Part shown: in pieces, positions 8,346 through 19,065 of the stretch | Layout: each line of letters starts with the position of its first letter | Position numbering within the stretch: position 1 is the stretch's first letter | From: Clarkia xantiana subsp. parviflora | Taxonomy: Eukaryota > Streptophyta > Magnoliopsida > Myrtales > Onagraceae | NCBI GenBank assembly: GCA_036873135.1 | Contig: JAPTYO010000012.1 | Location: 9,804,090 to 9,868,089 of the forward strand | Reading direction: 5' to 3' | DNA length: 64,000 bases | The notes under the pieces: model-generated | The model's database searches: none | Seen by the model: the letters and a program-made list of their open reading frames with translations, nothing else | Told to the model about the DNA's origin: nothing | Position numbers and translations under genes: made by a program

Positions 8346-10652
8346 TCAATTGACATTTACCTTCAGCTGGGTCCATCCTTGGCCCATGGTCACTGGCAAT
8401 GTTATCATCCCCAGGGGGTAACTTGTTGCCCCTGAGAAGCCAACTAGAGGGAAGTTGACCGGATTGATGTCTGCTTTGGTTTTCCCTATCGCTTCCAACA
8501 CTCTCAGGCTTAGGAGGTCAGCTGAGCTGCCCCCATCCACCAAAATTCTCTTTACATCAAAATTATCAATATCTAAAGTAATAACTAGAGCATCGTCGTG
8601 TGGAAAGACGATGTGGCTTTTGTCCTTCTCCGAGAACTCTATCTTCACTTCTTCTCCTTCTCTTGGCCTTTTTCTCCACCTTGGCACTGAGCTTAGCTTG
8701 GATGCATAGACCTCCCTTGCATTAGCAGTTGGGCCTCCTGATGCTGCTCCTCCATGTATCATATTGATGACTCCTCTTTTGTTGGGTGGAGGGTTATATT
8801 CTATCTTTTCCTTGCCCTTGTCCTTCTGTGGTGGCCCCAGCTGCATACTATTGCCCCCATGGTCTACAAACTGCTTCAGTTCTCCCCTCTGGACGATGTT
8901 GTTTATGTTTAGCTTTAAGCTAAAGCATTCATTTGTGTCGTGACCATAAGCCTCGTGGTTGTCACACCATCTATCCTTGTGATTTCCTACCATTGGGGCT
9001 CTCCACCTTGCAGGGGGTGACCATAGCTTTTGGTTACGCATCTCTCTGAGTACGGTGGCTGGAGTGGCGTTCAGTGGGATGAACTTAATGACATTGATTT
9101 CTCTAGCCTTTAAGGGTTCACCCATTTGGTTTCTTTGCTGTGGGGGACGCCACTCTTGTTGTCTTGCATGCTGCGGCGGACGCCACTCTTGTTGCCTTGC
9201 TTGCTGCGGTGCCTGGGGTGGCTTTCCTTTGTTTGGCCTTTGAGTATCCTCCTTGGCTGCCTGAATTTTGGCCTTCTTGCTTGCCCTGTGCCTCTCAAGG
9301 TCAATATGCGTTTTAACTCTCCCTGCAAGCTCCTCCAAGGTACTTGCTGGCTTTTTGGCCATCTTTTCAGCCAATGTTGACCCAAAGCGACCTAAGTTTC
9401 TGATAAAAACTCGGATTATCTCCCCTTCAGTGATGTCTCCCTGGATGTCTGCAATATTCTGGTTGAACCTGGTATAGTAGCTGGCCAGGGATTCATCGTA
9501 TTCTTGTTTCACGTCATCAATGGAGCCTGTTCCCTTGAGGAGTTTCCTCTCCCCTAGGTATCTCTGCAGAAACTTAGCTTTTAGCTGCTCCCATGAGTGG
9601 ATGCTCTCGGAGGGCAGGCTGAAGAACCAATGTGAGGCCACCCCTGATAGGGTGTTTGGGAAAAGGAGTGCCTTGTATCTTTCATCAGTGGTCCTCCCAA
9701 ATAGGGAGGCCTCATGCTGCTGGATATGTTCTAGGGGGTCTCCCTTCCCATTATACTTTGCAATTTGCACTGTGTGCAGGGAGTCTGGCACTCTGTTCAT
9801 CTCCAGTTCTCTTGTGAAAGGATGGTTCGTCTTGTCACTTAGGCAGTGCAGGCTGGGTTTCTTTGACTCATTCAGTTTCCGGGTTATCATGGCTTCTATC
9901 TCCTCCGGGGTGATCATCACCTGTGCCGGAGTATAACCCCTCTGATACCCATTGTAGTTGTAGACTGGGCTTACTGGGTTCCCTTGTCCCTGCTGGTATG
10001 GACTGTAGGTGTACCCTTGATACGCCTGCTGGGGTGCTTCATAGAAGTCCTGCCTCCTTGGAGGTCTTGCTTGTCTTTCCTCTCCCAGCGGGGTGTAAGC
10101 CCTGTTGCTCTGCTGTTGCCTAGGAGGCACAAATTCTTGCCTTCCCTCTGGGGGTGGCTCTTGGTAATACCTTCTCTGTTCCTTTCGCTGCCCTGCTCTA
10201 GGGTGCGAGTAATGCTCTTCTGTTGGGATCTGCTCCTCCTCATGAGCTTCAGTGTAAGTCCCTTGGGTGTATGCCGGGGCCCTTGCGTATGCTGTGTGGG
10301 CGCGGTTGCCATCTCTTTGTGCCGGCATCCCGTAGGGGTACCCTTGGGGCTGCTCCTCATAATAATATCCTTCAGGGGGTGCCGTGTTCTGGGAAGGCAC
10401 TCCCTGTTGTCCTCTTTCTCTCTGTGGCCTTCTTGCCCGGGGGGTGGAGGCTGTGGAGGACTCAGCCCCAGCTGGGCGTGAGGGTCCTCCCTCCTGGTTG
10501 TTCTGTTGCTGAGGAGGTTGTGGTATGTCTTGGGGCTCTGGATGCATTGGCTGCTTCCCAGGGTTAGGCCGCCTCCCTGGAGGTATGGGTTCTCTTCTCC
10601 GCCCATTGCCCCCAGGTGGGTGTTGGGGCCTGGACACCCTACTGTTCGTCAT
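8346..10652 (-). CDS. Element A gag-protease polyprotein, protease truncated
   Basis: This is a 768-codon open frame. Residues 1-250 are rich in Pro, Gln and Arg. A retrotransposon gag domain spans about residues 280-430 (motifs ASHWFFSLP, SWEQLKAKF, FIRNLGRFGS). A C-x2-H-x4-H-x4-C zinc knuckle lies near residue 570 (WCDNHEAYGHDTNEC). A retropepsin with DGGSSADLL begins near residue 710. The frame stops shortly after GQGWTQLKV, and the segment that should hold the flap and the NAIIGR motif is missing before the next frame at 8325, so the protease looks inactive. Gag forms the particle that packages element RNA. The start is the first Met after the primer-binding site. Confidence 0.88.
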   Translation of the reverse strand: MTNSRVSRPQHPPGGNGRRREPIPPGRRPNPGKQPMHPEPQDIPQPPQQQNNQEGGPSRPAGAESSTASTPRARRPQRERGQQGVPSQNTAPPEGYYYEEQPQGYPYGMPAQRDGNRAHTAYARAPAYTQGTYTEAHEEEQIPTEEHYSHPRAGQRKEQRRYYQEPPPEGRQEFVPPRQQQSNRAYTPLGEERQARPPRRQDFYEAPQQAYQGYTYSPYQQGQGNPVSPVYNYNGYQRGYTPAQVMITPEEIEAMITRKLNESKKPSLHCLSDKTNHPFTRELEMNRVPDSLHTVQIAKYNGKGDPLEHIQQHEASLFGRTTDERYKALLFPNTLSGVASHWFFSLPSESIHSWEQLKAKFLQRYLGERKLLKGTGSIDDVKQEYDESLASYYTRFNQNIADIQGDITEGEIIRVFIRNLGRFGSTLAEKMAKKPASTLEELAGRVKTHIDLERHRASKKAKIQAAKEDTQRPNKGKPPQAPQQARQQEWRPPQHARQQEWRPPQQRNQMGEPLKAREINVIKFIPLNATPATVLREMRNQKLWSPPARWRAPMVGNHKDRWCDNHEAYGHDTNECFSLKLNINNIVQRGELKQFVDHGGNSMQLGPPQKDKGKEKIEYNPPPNKRGVINMIHGGAASGGPTANAREVYASKLSSVPRWRKRPREGEEVKIEFSEKDKSHIVFPHDDALVITLDIDNFDVKRILVDGGSSADLLSLRVLEAIGKTKADINPVNFPLVGFSGATSYPLGMITLPVTMGQGWTQLKVNVN

Positions 10653-10685
10653 AGCTCGTGTGATAGCCAGGCTTTCTGCTCGAAG

Positions 10686-10701
10686 CCCACAGACGGCGCC
10701 A
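10686..10701 (-). other. Element A primer-binding site
   Basis: On the minus strand TGGCGCCGTCTGTGGG starts two bases after the 5' LTR. The TGG start fits pairing with a tRNA CCA end. Element B has the same site at 13392-13407. The tRNA cannot be assigned by eye. Confidence 0.75.
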
Positions 10702-10703
10702 AG

Positions 10704-11612
10704 TGTTAAGTTATGAGATCTAGGTCAACGGGTTATCGGCTTTGATCTCACTCCTTACGGGGGATGTGTGTGATCCGGTCTTCTGGAGTCGCCTTGCCTT
10801 TGCTTACGTCCTTCTTCCTTTCCTTCTTCCCTTGGTCCCTTCTCTTCTTCTCTCCCTTTGCCCTGCAAAAGGGGCAGTACCAGACACGGAGGAGGGGGGG
10901 GGGGTGGTGCCTGGTGAACCCTCTCCGATGCCTAAGTCAGAACTATATTTCTAGAGAGATAAAGCTAGAGAGATGTCAGAGCTAAAATGTTCAAATGGCC
11001 AAGATGTTCAAATGAGTTGTGAAGGTGGGGTATTTATAGGCAACGGTGTCATTAAGGTGGCTTAATGGCATCGTTAACCTCTAAACACAATTAATTAACC
11101 TTTAAGCATATAATTAAGACCTTAGGATTCGGAGGAGGTAGGCGGAGTGGACCGAGCATGGGCGTCTGAGGATGGTGTCGGGACCCTTGGGGGGAGGAAT
11201 CCGACCCCCAAGGGTAGGGGTTGGGTGAGGGCACCCAACCCCTCCTAGGGAGGGTGGGGTTGGCCAACCCCATCCCTCCTAGGAGGGATCGGGTTGGCCG
11301 ACCCGATCTCTCCTAGGAGAGATCGGGTTGGCTGACCCGATCTCTCCTAGGAGAGATCGGGTTGGCTGACCCGATCTCTCCTAGGAGAGATCGGGTTGGC
11401 CAACCCGATCTCCCCTAGGGGAGGTCGGGTGTGGCCACCCAACCTCACCTAGGTGAGTTCGCCTCTTGTCGGACGGGCGCTTCGGCCCCGTCCGAGCCGT
11501 TGATGTTCTCGCGAAGTGTCCGGGTTGAAATTTCGATTTGCAATCATAAATGGGACGATAAAAATACAACGGTTCGGAAGTCAACGGGTTCAAATTGGGC
11601 GTATATCCATCA
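10704..11612 (-). repeat. Element A 5' LTR
   Basis: It is a direct copy of 830-1736. The minus-strand TATA box is near 11030-11036, and the palindrome array spans about 11215-11450. Its right edge (ATCCATCA, then ACCAT) is the junction with the gag gene of element B. The near identity with the other LTR indicates a young insertion. Confidence 0.93.
11215..11450. repeat. Palindrome array in the U3 of element A 5' LTR
   Basis: The same units as in 1330-1580 are present, but with a different order of the central variants (more GGCTGA here). The array therefore changes faster than the rest of the LTR. Confidence 0.85.
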
Positions 11613-13372
11613 ACCATCTCTTCTTTCAAGGTCCAGGATCGGGACCTCTTACCCAGCACCACCGCCGTGGGGATTCTAGAGGCGTAAACTTCTCGAGCGG
11701 ATGAGGTATCACCTCCAGCAGCAAATCCTCCGTGAATCACATTGATGACTCGTCTTTCTTTGTGAACACCGGATGACTCTGGGTCAGTTCTCTTCTTCTT
11801 CGGGGACCGATCGTGGGATCGGGAGCGGGATCGTGATCGGGACCGAGAGCGGGACCTGCATCGTTTCTCTCCAACGAACTCCTTGAGCTTTCCCTTCTGG
11901 ATTAGCTTTTCAATCTCCTTCTTCAGCTCCCGACAGTGATTAGTGTCATGGCCATTTGCGCGGTGAAACCGACAATAGCGATCTGTGCGGGACCCCAGGA
12001 ATTCTCCATCTTTCTTCGGGGGGTATCTGGAGATACCTTGTCGTTCCATGACTGTCAGCACTTCCGCCATGGAGCAGTTGAGAGGAATGTCGAGATCTTC
12101 CCTCTTATCCTTCATTGGAGGACGTCTATCATCCCCCCGACCAGAGCGACCTCGGTCCCGACTGCCTTCAGGTTTGCCTTTTGACTTACGATCGTCGAAA
12201 GGCTTGCTCGACTGCTTCCCTTTGTTCGACTTTGGGGGCTCCAGTTCTCCTGCGGCTATCTTTGACTCCTGGACATCGATCTGCCGCTTCACTCTCTTCT
12301 GTAATGCTTCCATATTCCAGACAGGTTTCTCAGCCACGCTGTGCATCAGGTCGGAACCATAGGGGGCCGTCAGGTTCCGAATGAAGGTACGAATTGTTTC
12401 GCCCTCCGAGATCTCCTCGTCTATCTCCGCCACACTGGCCGTGTACCGCTGGTAGTAATGTGCCAGCGATTCGTCGGGCCTCTGTACCACCTGGGTGAGG
12501 GACCTCACACTCTTCAGCAGACGTCGGCGACCCTGGTACTGTCTAATGAAACGGTCGTGCATGTCAGCCCAACAGGTGATGCAGCCTGGGGGCAGACTAA
12601 AGAACCAGGTCAGGGCTCTTTCTCCCAGTGTGTTAGGGAACAGGGTACACACGATGTCTTCTGTCGGGGCTCTACCCAGACACGCCATGAGATGCTTCTG
12701 GACATGACGGACTGGATCTCCTTCTCCGTCATATTCTTTAATCTCGGGGATACCCAGCCCTGGCGGGGCGAGGGTGTCTATTAGTCGGGGAACGAAGGGA
12801 TGAGTGGATCGATCCCTCAGCTCCGACACCAGCGGCTTCTGTTCTCCCATACAGATGTTCACGATCTTTACCACCTGGTCGGGAGTGATGGGGCCATTCA
12901 GGGGAATGGTCCTGTGCTGAACTGGTCCTGGCCCATCAACCACAAACCTCTCCGGTTGACCGGTTACCTTACCTCCATCCTGGCCTTGGGGTGGGGCTTC
13001 CTGTACGTTCCGACCCTCTGTTGGTAGGGTTGCTTCTTCCAGCGGGGGCATCTCCTCCTGCATCCTTGCAGCCTCCCTTCGGTCCAAGAGAGCCTCTACA
13101 GCCGCCAGGAACATGGGCATGGCCTCTGCCACGGCCCTCGTCAAATCTGCAGTTGGGGGGGCCTCCTGCCCCCCGTTATCCTGGTGTCGAGGGGCAACAT
13201 CTTCGGGATGCGATCCATTGTGCCCCCCTGTCTGGGAGAGCTCAGCCGGGGGATGATTCTGGTTTTCTCCTTGTTCTGGTACTGAATTCAGGTTTGTTGC
13301 AGCAGGATGACGGGAACCACCGGATTGTCCCCTTCTGTTCTTGCCAGCCACCATCGAGCGAGTAGAAGGCAT
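11613..13372 (-). CDS. Element B gag, split by element A
   Basis: The frame starts with MPSTRSMVAG just downstream of the primer-binding site and reads to the ACCAT junction, then resumes at 829. It has a low-complexity N-terminus and a gag domain (RALTWFFSLPPG, FIRNLTAPYGS). A zinc knuckle CRFHRANGHDTNHC lies near residue 490, and an Arg-Ser dipeptide run follows it. The frame is about 585 codons to the break and has no stops. It is clearly homologous to, but distinct from, the gag of A. The RS repeats near 11795-11850 are an oddity that could bind RNA. Confidence 0.88.
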
Positions 13373-13391
13373 ATCAGCTTTTTGTTTGATT

Positions 13392-13407
13392 CCCACAGAC
13401 GGCGCCA
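13392..13407 (-). other. Element B primer-binding site
   Basis: TGGCGCCGTCTGTGGG on the minus strand is identical to the site of element A and begins one base after the LTR. It is followed by the gag leader. Confidence 0.75.
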
Positions 13408-13408
13408 A

Positions 13409-14089
13409 TGTTGGATCACGGTGGAACTCCGGTACGGATTTTGACGGCAATCCTAGCTCCTTTGCTCCACGCGATCCTGCAAGAGGGGATAGACCGGGCG
13501 GTGACCCAGAATCCCTCTCCGATGCTTAAATGAGTCTCTCGTATGACTGGCAAGCAACAATCACAAAAGTATATTGAACTCAACGTAAGTGATCTGAGGT
13601 GACCTCCTGCCCTTTTATAGGCAAAGAGGTGCCTCAGGTACCTGGCGAACCGTTAGGGGTGGTTAGCCCGTATCCCGCTTATCTCGTACACGATCTCGCG
13701 TATCTTAGCCATGCCCCGCGTATCTCGGCCACGATCCGTGTATCTTAACCACGTTCCGTATATCTCGGCCACGCCCCGCATATCTTGGCTTTATCCTCTG
13801 GTAACGAGTCCCGACTCCCGTCGGGGACTCCAGAGTTATCTTGTTGTGTCACCGCTCGGGGCCCCTCGTCCTCGTGACAGGGCCAATCATTCTCAGGGAT
13901 TCATCGTCGGGGCCTACTTAAAGGCTTCTCGTCGGGAGCTTCTAGCTCCACTGTCGGGACTGACTCTGTCGGGACTCCCTTCATCGGGACCCTTCTCCTA
14001 GGTCATCTTGACCCTTACTCTGGGCCTGGTGGGCCTGTTTGTCGTTTCCTCGCCGTTAAAGGGCCTGACGGCTATAGTCGGACCCATCA
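13409..14089 (-). repeat. Element B 5' LTR
   Basis: It reads TGATGGGTCC... to ...CCAACA on the minus strand. A TATA box (CCTATAAAAGG) is near 13611-13621. U3 holds about five imperfect copies of a 27-bp unit (CGTATCTCGGCCACG) at 13675-13795 and several TCGGGACTC repeats. Its outer edge lies in the middle of a Copia integrase gene. The other LTR is left of the window, so the target duplication cannot be checked. Confidence 0.82.
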
Positions 14090-16926
14090 GGCGTTTGGGT
14101 CATGTCTCAGAACAATATTTGAACCATTTGGATGTTTTAGGCTTGAATAAGACCTATGGTTGTATCAAACAATGCACTATTTGTCCTCTTGCAAAGCAAT
14201 CTAGATTTTCATTTCCAATCAGTGATTCAATTGCTTCAAAGCCTTTTGATTTGATTCACATGGATCTATGGGGACCATACAAGGTGCCTACCTTCAAGAA
14301 CAATCAATATTTATTGACCATTGTTGATGATCATTCAAGGGCAACTTGGGTCTATTTGATGAGACACAAGAGTGACACCTTCTTGCACATCAAGAATTTC
14401 TTGATCATGGTCAAGACTCAATTTGGTACAATGGTCAAGACTTTGAGAAGTGACAATGGGACTGAGTTCATCAACTCATTTTGCAAAGATTTACTACTTC
14501 AATTTGGGATTCTTCATCAAACAAGTTGTGTGCATACACCACAACAAAATGGCAGGGTTGAACGCAAACATAGGGACATTCTCAACATTGCTAGAGCCAT
14601 AAGGTTTCAAGCTTCTATGCCATTGAGACATTGGGGATATTGCATACTCAATGCTTGTTACTTGCTCAACAGGCTACCCACCTCCATCTTGGAGTTCAAA
14701 TCACCTATGGAAGTGCTATATGGGAAAGCACCTTCTCTTCTTCATTTGAGAACCATAGGTTGCTTATGCTTTGCAACCAAATTGAACAACCATGACAAGT
14801 TTAGTCTAAGGGCTGAACCATGCATCCTTATGGGGTATTCAACTTCACAAAAAGGATACCTTGTGATGAACATTTCCAACTCAATGTTTCATGTTTCAAG
14901 GGATGTTTCATTTCATGAAGACATCTCCCCATTTAGAATGTCCAAGGATGCTTTAAAGTCTCTCATTCCATCTTGCTTGGGAGCCAAGCAATCCATTGAA
15001 GACTTCCCACAAGAGAATCCAACTTACTTTGATGAGGATATACAAAGACACATCCCAATCAATGAAGTTCCACCACCTCAACAAACTCCAACACCTCAAC
15101 CACCCATTGTGGATGATCCACCCCAACCTTCTAATCTAAGGAGGAGTCTTAGAATTGCACAACTCAATCCACCACAACCAAGGAGAAGTGCAAGGATTGC
15201 TGAACTTCAACAAAGATCAAGTTCCAATGCCACTTTTGGCATGGAGAGGTATATGTCATATGACACTTTAGGCCCTCAATACAAATGCTTCTTGGCTGCC
15301 ATTGACAAAATCAAGGAACCAAGCTCCTACAAACAAGCAATCAAGGATCCCAATTGGATTTTGGCCATGAAGGAAGAGATACAAGCCCTTCAAGCAAACA
15401 ACACTTGGGAACTCATGGAACTTCCTCAAGGCAAATCTTCAATAGGTTGCAAATGGGTCTTCAAGGTCAAGTACAACTCTGATGGTTCCATTGAAAGGTA
15501 TAAAGCAAGATTAGTTGCCAAAGGATTCACTCAAGTGGAAGGGACTGATTTCAATGAGACATTCTCTCATGTGGCCAAGATGGACACAGTGAGGATCATC
15601 TTAGCATTGGCAGCTGCCAAATCTTGGGGATTATACCATATGGATGTCAACAATGCTTTTCTTCAAGGTGACTTAACTGAGGAAGTGTACATGGATATTC
15701 CACAAGGTTTTGATCCTTCAAAGTCTCTTGAAGGGTCTACCAAACGTGTATGCAAGCTTAAGAAGTCCCTATATGGCCTTAAACAAGCTTCAAGGCAATG
15801 GAACATCAAGCTCACCCAAACATTGTTGAAGAATGGTTATACACAATGTGCCTCAGATCATTCCTTGTTCAGCAAGATACAAGGAAATGACAAGGTGTTT
15901 CTATTAATCTATGTTGATGATCTTCTAATCACTGGTTCCAATACCAAGATGATCAATCAATTGAAACACACACTTCAAATACACTTCAAGTTGAAGGATT
16001 TGGGGGACTTGAGGTACTTCTTGGCTTTGGAGATTGCAAGATCAAATCAAGGACTTGTGATCAATCAAAGGAAATATGCTATGGAGCTCATTGAGGAGGC
16101 TGGCTTAGGGGCTGCAAGGCCTTCTTAAACTCCTATGGAATTCAATGTCAATCTCACCACACATGAGTATGACAAAGAATCCAACTCAAACACTGATGAT
16201 GTGCTATTAAAGGATGCTACTTCATTTAGAAGACTTATTGGCAAATTGCTCTATCTTACAATGACAAGACCAGACATTAGCTTCTCAGTCCAGAGACTAA
16301 GTCAGTTTGTAGACAAGCCAAAGAAGTCTCACTATGAAGCTGCCATTAGGATAATCAAGTACATCAAGGGCACCCCAGGCCAAGGCTTGATCTATCCTTC
16401 CAACAACAACCTTAATTTGAGCTTGTTTTGTGACTCTGATTGGGCTGCTTGCCCTTTTAGTAGGAAATCAGTGAGTGCCTATTGTGTAAAGCTAGGAGGA
16501 GCTATGATAGCTTGGAAGGTCAAGAAGCAAGATACCATTTCCCTATCAAGTGCTGAAGCAGAGTATAGGTGCCTTAGAGTTGCTATTCAAGAGGCACTTT
16601 GGATAGGCAGGATTCTCAAGGAACTTGGATTGCAAGTAAACTTTCCTATCCCTATATACACAGATAGTCAAGTAGCTGTGAAGATTGCTAAAAATCCAAT
16701 GTTTCATGAGCGTACCAAACACATTGAATTGGATTGTCATTTCACAAGACATCACATTGGACAAGGCAGGATAGATGTTCACTACATTCCATCAAAGGAT
16801 CAGCTAGCTGACTTGCTAACCAAGGCTTTAGTGAAGAACCAACACTTGGCTTTGTTGAAGCTATATGGAATCAAGGATGTCTTCCAAGAAAGAAAAGAGG
16901 AAGAAGAGAAGGATGGGAGAATATAG
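14090..16926 (+). pseudogene. Copia pol of element C: integrase, reverse transcriptase, RNase H
   Basis: The frame enters at RRLGHVS, the integrase zinc-binding region. The DDE core shows MDLWG, RSDNGTEF and GRVERKH. Reverse transcriptase shows KWVFKVKY and the YVDD active site near 15910. RNase H shows CDSDWA and the SLSSAEAEY motif. One in-frame TAA at 16126-16128 separates reverse transcriptase from RNase H; the frame is otherwise continuous. Codon use is AT-rich and unlike the GC-rich Gypsy elements around it. Loss of the 5' half and the stop make it inactive. Confidence 0.88.
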
Positions 16927-16929
16927 AAG
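16886..16929 (+). other. Element C polypurine tract region
   Basis: An almost pure A/G stretch overlaps the end of the pol frame and abuts TGTATATG, the probable 3' LTR start. This is the usual Copia arrangement. Confidence 0.5.
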
Positions 16930-17158
16930 TGTATATGAAGACTATGTTCTATACACTATGCATACACTTAGTTTTACTATGCATACACCCTGCCACTATG
17001 TATGCACCCGGTTATGTTATGCAAACACTATGCACCTGGTTCACAACTCTTTGTATAGTCTTAGTTGGTGAGCCTAGTTTCACTTAGTATATATATTGTA
17101 TCACTTTGCTTGTAATCCCTAATCATCAATGAAGTATGATTCAAGCTTATACTAGGGA
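16930..17158 (+). repeat. Element C 3' LTR (partial)
   Basis: It begins TGTATATG directly after the purine tract. It contains several ACTATGCATACAC-like direct repeats and a TATATATATTG promoter-like stretch near 17085, and is cut at about 17158 by element D sequence. No second LTR is available, so the boundary is approximate. Confidence 0.5.
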
Positions 17159-17434
17159 ACTCAGTCGGGGGCTGGAGTTTCAGCAGGGGGCACAACTTTC
17201 CGATGCTCCAGTTGGAGAGGGTCTCCCTCAACTTCCTGCCCCGATAGGATCGGGGGCTGAAGAAACCCCGACTGGCAACCAGTTTCGTCGGGTGTAAGAA
17301 ATGGACTCCTCCGAGGAGACGAACAAGGGCTTCCCCTTGATTCGTCGTCGGGGGACGAGGCAGTCCCCACTGAAACCAACCTCCAGGGGGCTGCCCCCTC
17401 ACCTCCTTCACAGTAGCATTCGCCCATCCACAGC

Positions 17435-18578
17435 TTGACTCCCTCTGAGTCCCAGGGCGACTCGGAGATGCGCACCTCCACGACTCCAGTCGGTCCTCCT
17501 CCTCTCCCCTTGGACGGGAGCTTCTACAAGGTCTACGACCCCAACCAGGAGGCGGCTCCCTGGACCCCGATCCAGACGCTGCAAGGAGTACAGCTCCGAC
17601 AGGGTGATACATACCCGGAGCTGGGTCTTCATTTGGTGGCAGGCTCGGTTATACCATCTCTAAGGCTTCCGCTCTCCATGGATCGGGAGGACGTCCGCGC
17701 GGATATCCGTGGAATGGCTATTCGTCGGGTGGAGGTAAAGTTCATATTTTCACTCTTTAATCGATAAAGCAGGATATTCATGTGCTAACCTTTTCCTCTT
17801 TTCTTCGCAGGAGATGGCGGACATAAACCGCTGTTTCGGGTACATTCTGGCCTTCGAAGAGGCTCTGGAGCAGGAGCGGGCCAAGGGGGCTCCCGCGGTT
17901 GTAGCCAAGCTCGAGGAGGATCTCGCCGCCTCCGAGTCTTCGAGGGGGAAATTGGCTAAGGAGCAAGCCATCCTTAATCGAAAGACTCGGGACCTCCAAA
18001 AGCGTGTTCAGGACTTCGAGGGACTGCTGAAGCGGGAGCAGCAGGAGCGGAAAAGGGATGCAGAGGCTCGGGACAGACTTGTCCTCGAGAAGAAGGCTCT
18101 GGAAGACGCCAAGGCGAAACTGGAGCGGGAACTTGCTGAGGTCCCTGCCAAACTGGCCGAGGCTGAAGCCAAGGGTGAAACCAAGGGTCGGGAAGATTAT
18201 TGGGGCTCTGAGGACTTCCAAGATGACGCGGTGAAATTCTGCACCGCGGAGGTGGAGAACACCCTCTTCAACGTGGTTGAGGAGCTCCATCTGGAGTATG
18301 GCGACGCCATTAACTTCGACAAGTCTGCGACTCTTGCTCCATTTGCGAAGAGGTATTTCGCCCTCTCGGAGGAGAGTGATGAGGGCAACACTCCCGCGGG
18401 TGTTGAAGACGTGGCGGAGCTTCCAAGTGCCGATCTCCCAACAGTTGATCCCCCGATAATCGACCCTCCAGCAGCTGAACCTTCATCGACTGAACTCCAA
18501 GGGTCCGATCCTGTGGAGCCTTCTGCCACAGATCTCGTGGATCCTGCTTCCGCTGATGCTGACAAGGACCAAGTTTAA
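17435..18578 (+). pseudogene. Spliced antisense gene of element D (coiled-coil protein), 5' truncated
   Basis: Two exons are clear: one up to 17734, and 17811-18578. They are separated by a 76-bp phase-0 intron with GTAAAG donor, pyrimidine tract and CGCAG acceptor. The first exon is proline-rich. The second encodes a coiled coil of about 110 residues (heptads such as LEEDLAASESSRGKL), a globular part (FQDDAVKFCTAEVENTLF) and an acidic Pro/Ser tail. This is the same architecture as the last exons of the genes at 3395 and 61227. The N-terminal Transposase_28-like part is missing or degraded in 17159-17434. The start cannot be fixed. It converges on the minus-strand integrase of D. Confidence 0.6.
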
Positions 18579-18659
18579 TGCTCTATCTTTATAGTCCTTG
18601 TAATCTCCTCCTTTATCGTGAACCTTGCAGATTTTTATAATATCAAATCTTTTTTGGTT

Positions 18660-19065
18660 CCGATTATCACTGCACCACTTAAGGTGATTGCGTCACTTAT
18701 GACATTTTGCCCACACCACTTAAGGTGACTTAATATCGTGCACCACTTAAGGCGACTTAACAACTTGCACCACTTAAGGCGATTTAGTATCGCGCACCAC
18801 TTAAGGCGACTTAACAACACTTAGAATAAATCTAAGAACAATCTGATCGGAAGCAACCTCTTTATTCATTGATGGCTTAAAATCTATTTACATTGAATCA
18901 AACGATAGATAACTTGCACCACTTAAGGGACTTAATAACATCGTGCACCACTTAAGGCGACTTAATAACATCGTGCACCACTTAAGGCGAGTTAATAACA
19001 TCGTGCACCACTGAAGGCGACTTAACATCAACTTGCTCCACTAAAGGCGACTTAACATTAAACAT
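18660..19065. repeat. About 30-bp tandem repeat between integrase and antisense gene of D
   Basis: Two clusters (18664-18822 and 18912-19060) of the unit CACCACTTAAGGCGACTTAA with a short AT-rich remainder total about 11-12 copies. Each unit contains the palindrome CTTAAG. The array lies between the 3' ends of two convergent genes, the same place as the arrays in element A. Confidence 0.88.

Larger units (their letters stand above)
830..11612 (-). mobile_element. Element A: complete but non-autonomous Tat-like Gypsy retrotransposon
   Basis: Two direct LTRs (830-1736 and 10704-11612) bound the element, and both begin TGATGG on the minus strand. The 5-bp flanks ACCAT at 825-829 and at 11613-11617 match exactly, so this is one intact insertion into element B. 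In transcription order it has 5' LTR, primer-binding site, gag plus damaged protease, a second gag-like frame, two tandem arrays, a spliced gene on the opposite strand, a polypurine tract and 3' LTR. I found no reverse transcriptase, RNase H or integrase. The LTRs differ by only a small number of substitutions and indels by eye, so insertion was recent. It would need enzymes from a relative to move. Confidence 0.9.
14090..17158 (+). mobile_element. Element C: Copia retrotransposon, 5' part lost to the element B insertion
   Basis: A plus-strand Ty1/Copia pol runs from the zinc-finger part of integrase through RNase H, then a purine-rich tract and the start of a 3' LTR. Gag, protease and 5' LTR are absent here; if B inserted cleanly they lie left of the window. 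The right end is cut at about 17158, where element D begins. Confidence 0.85.

Noticed and set aside
9923..10716. Plus-strand open frames opposite gag of element A
   Set aside because: They are shadow frames of a Pro/Gln-rich coding region; the gag domain and zinc knuckle are on the minus strand.
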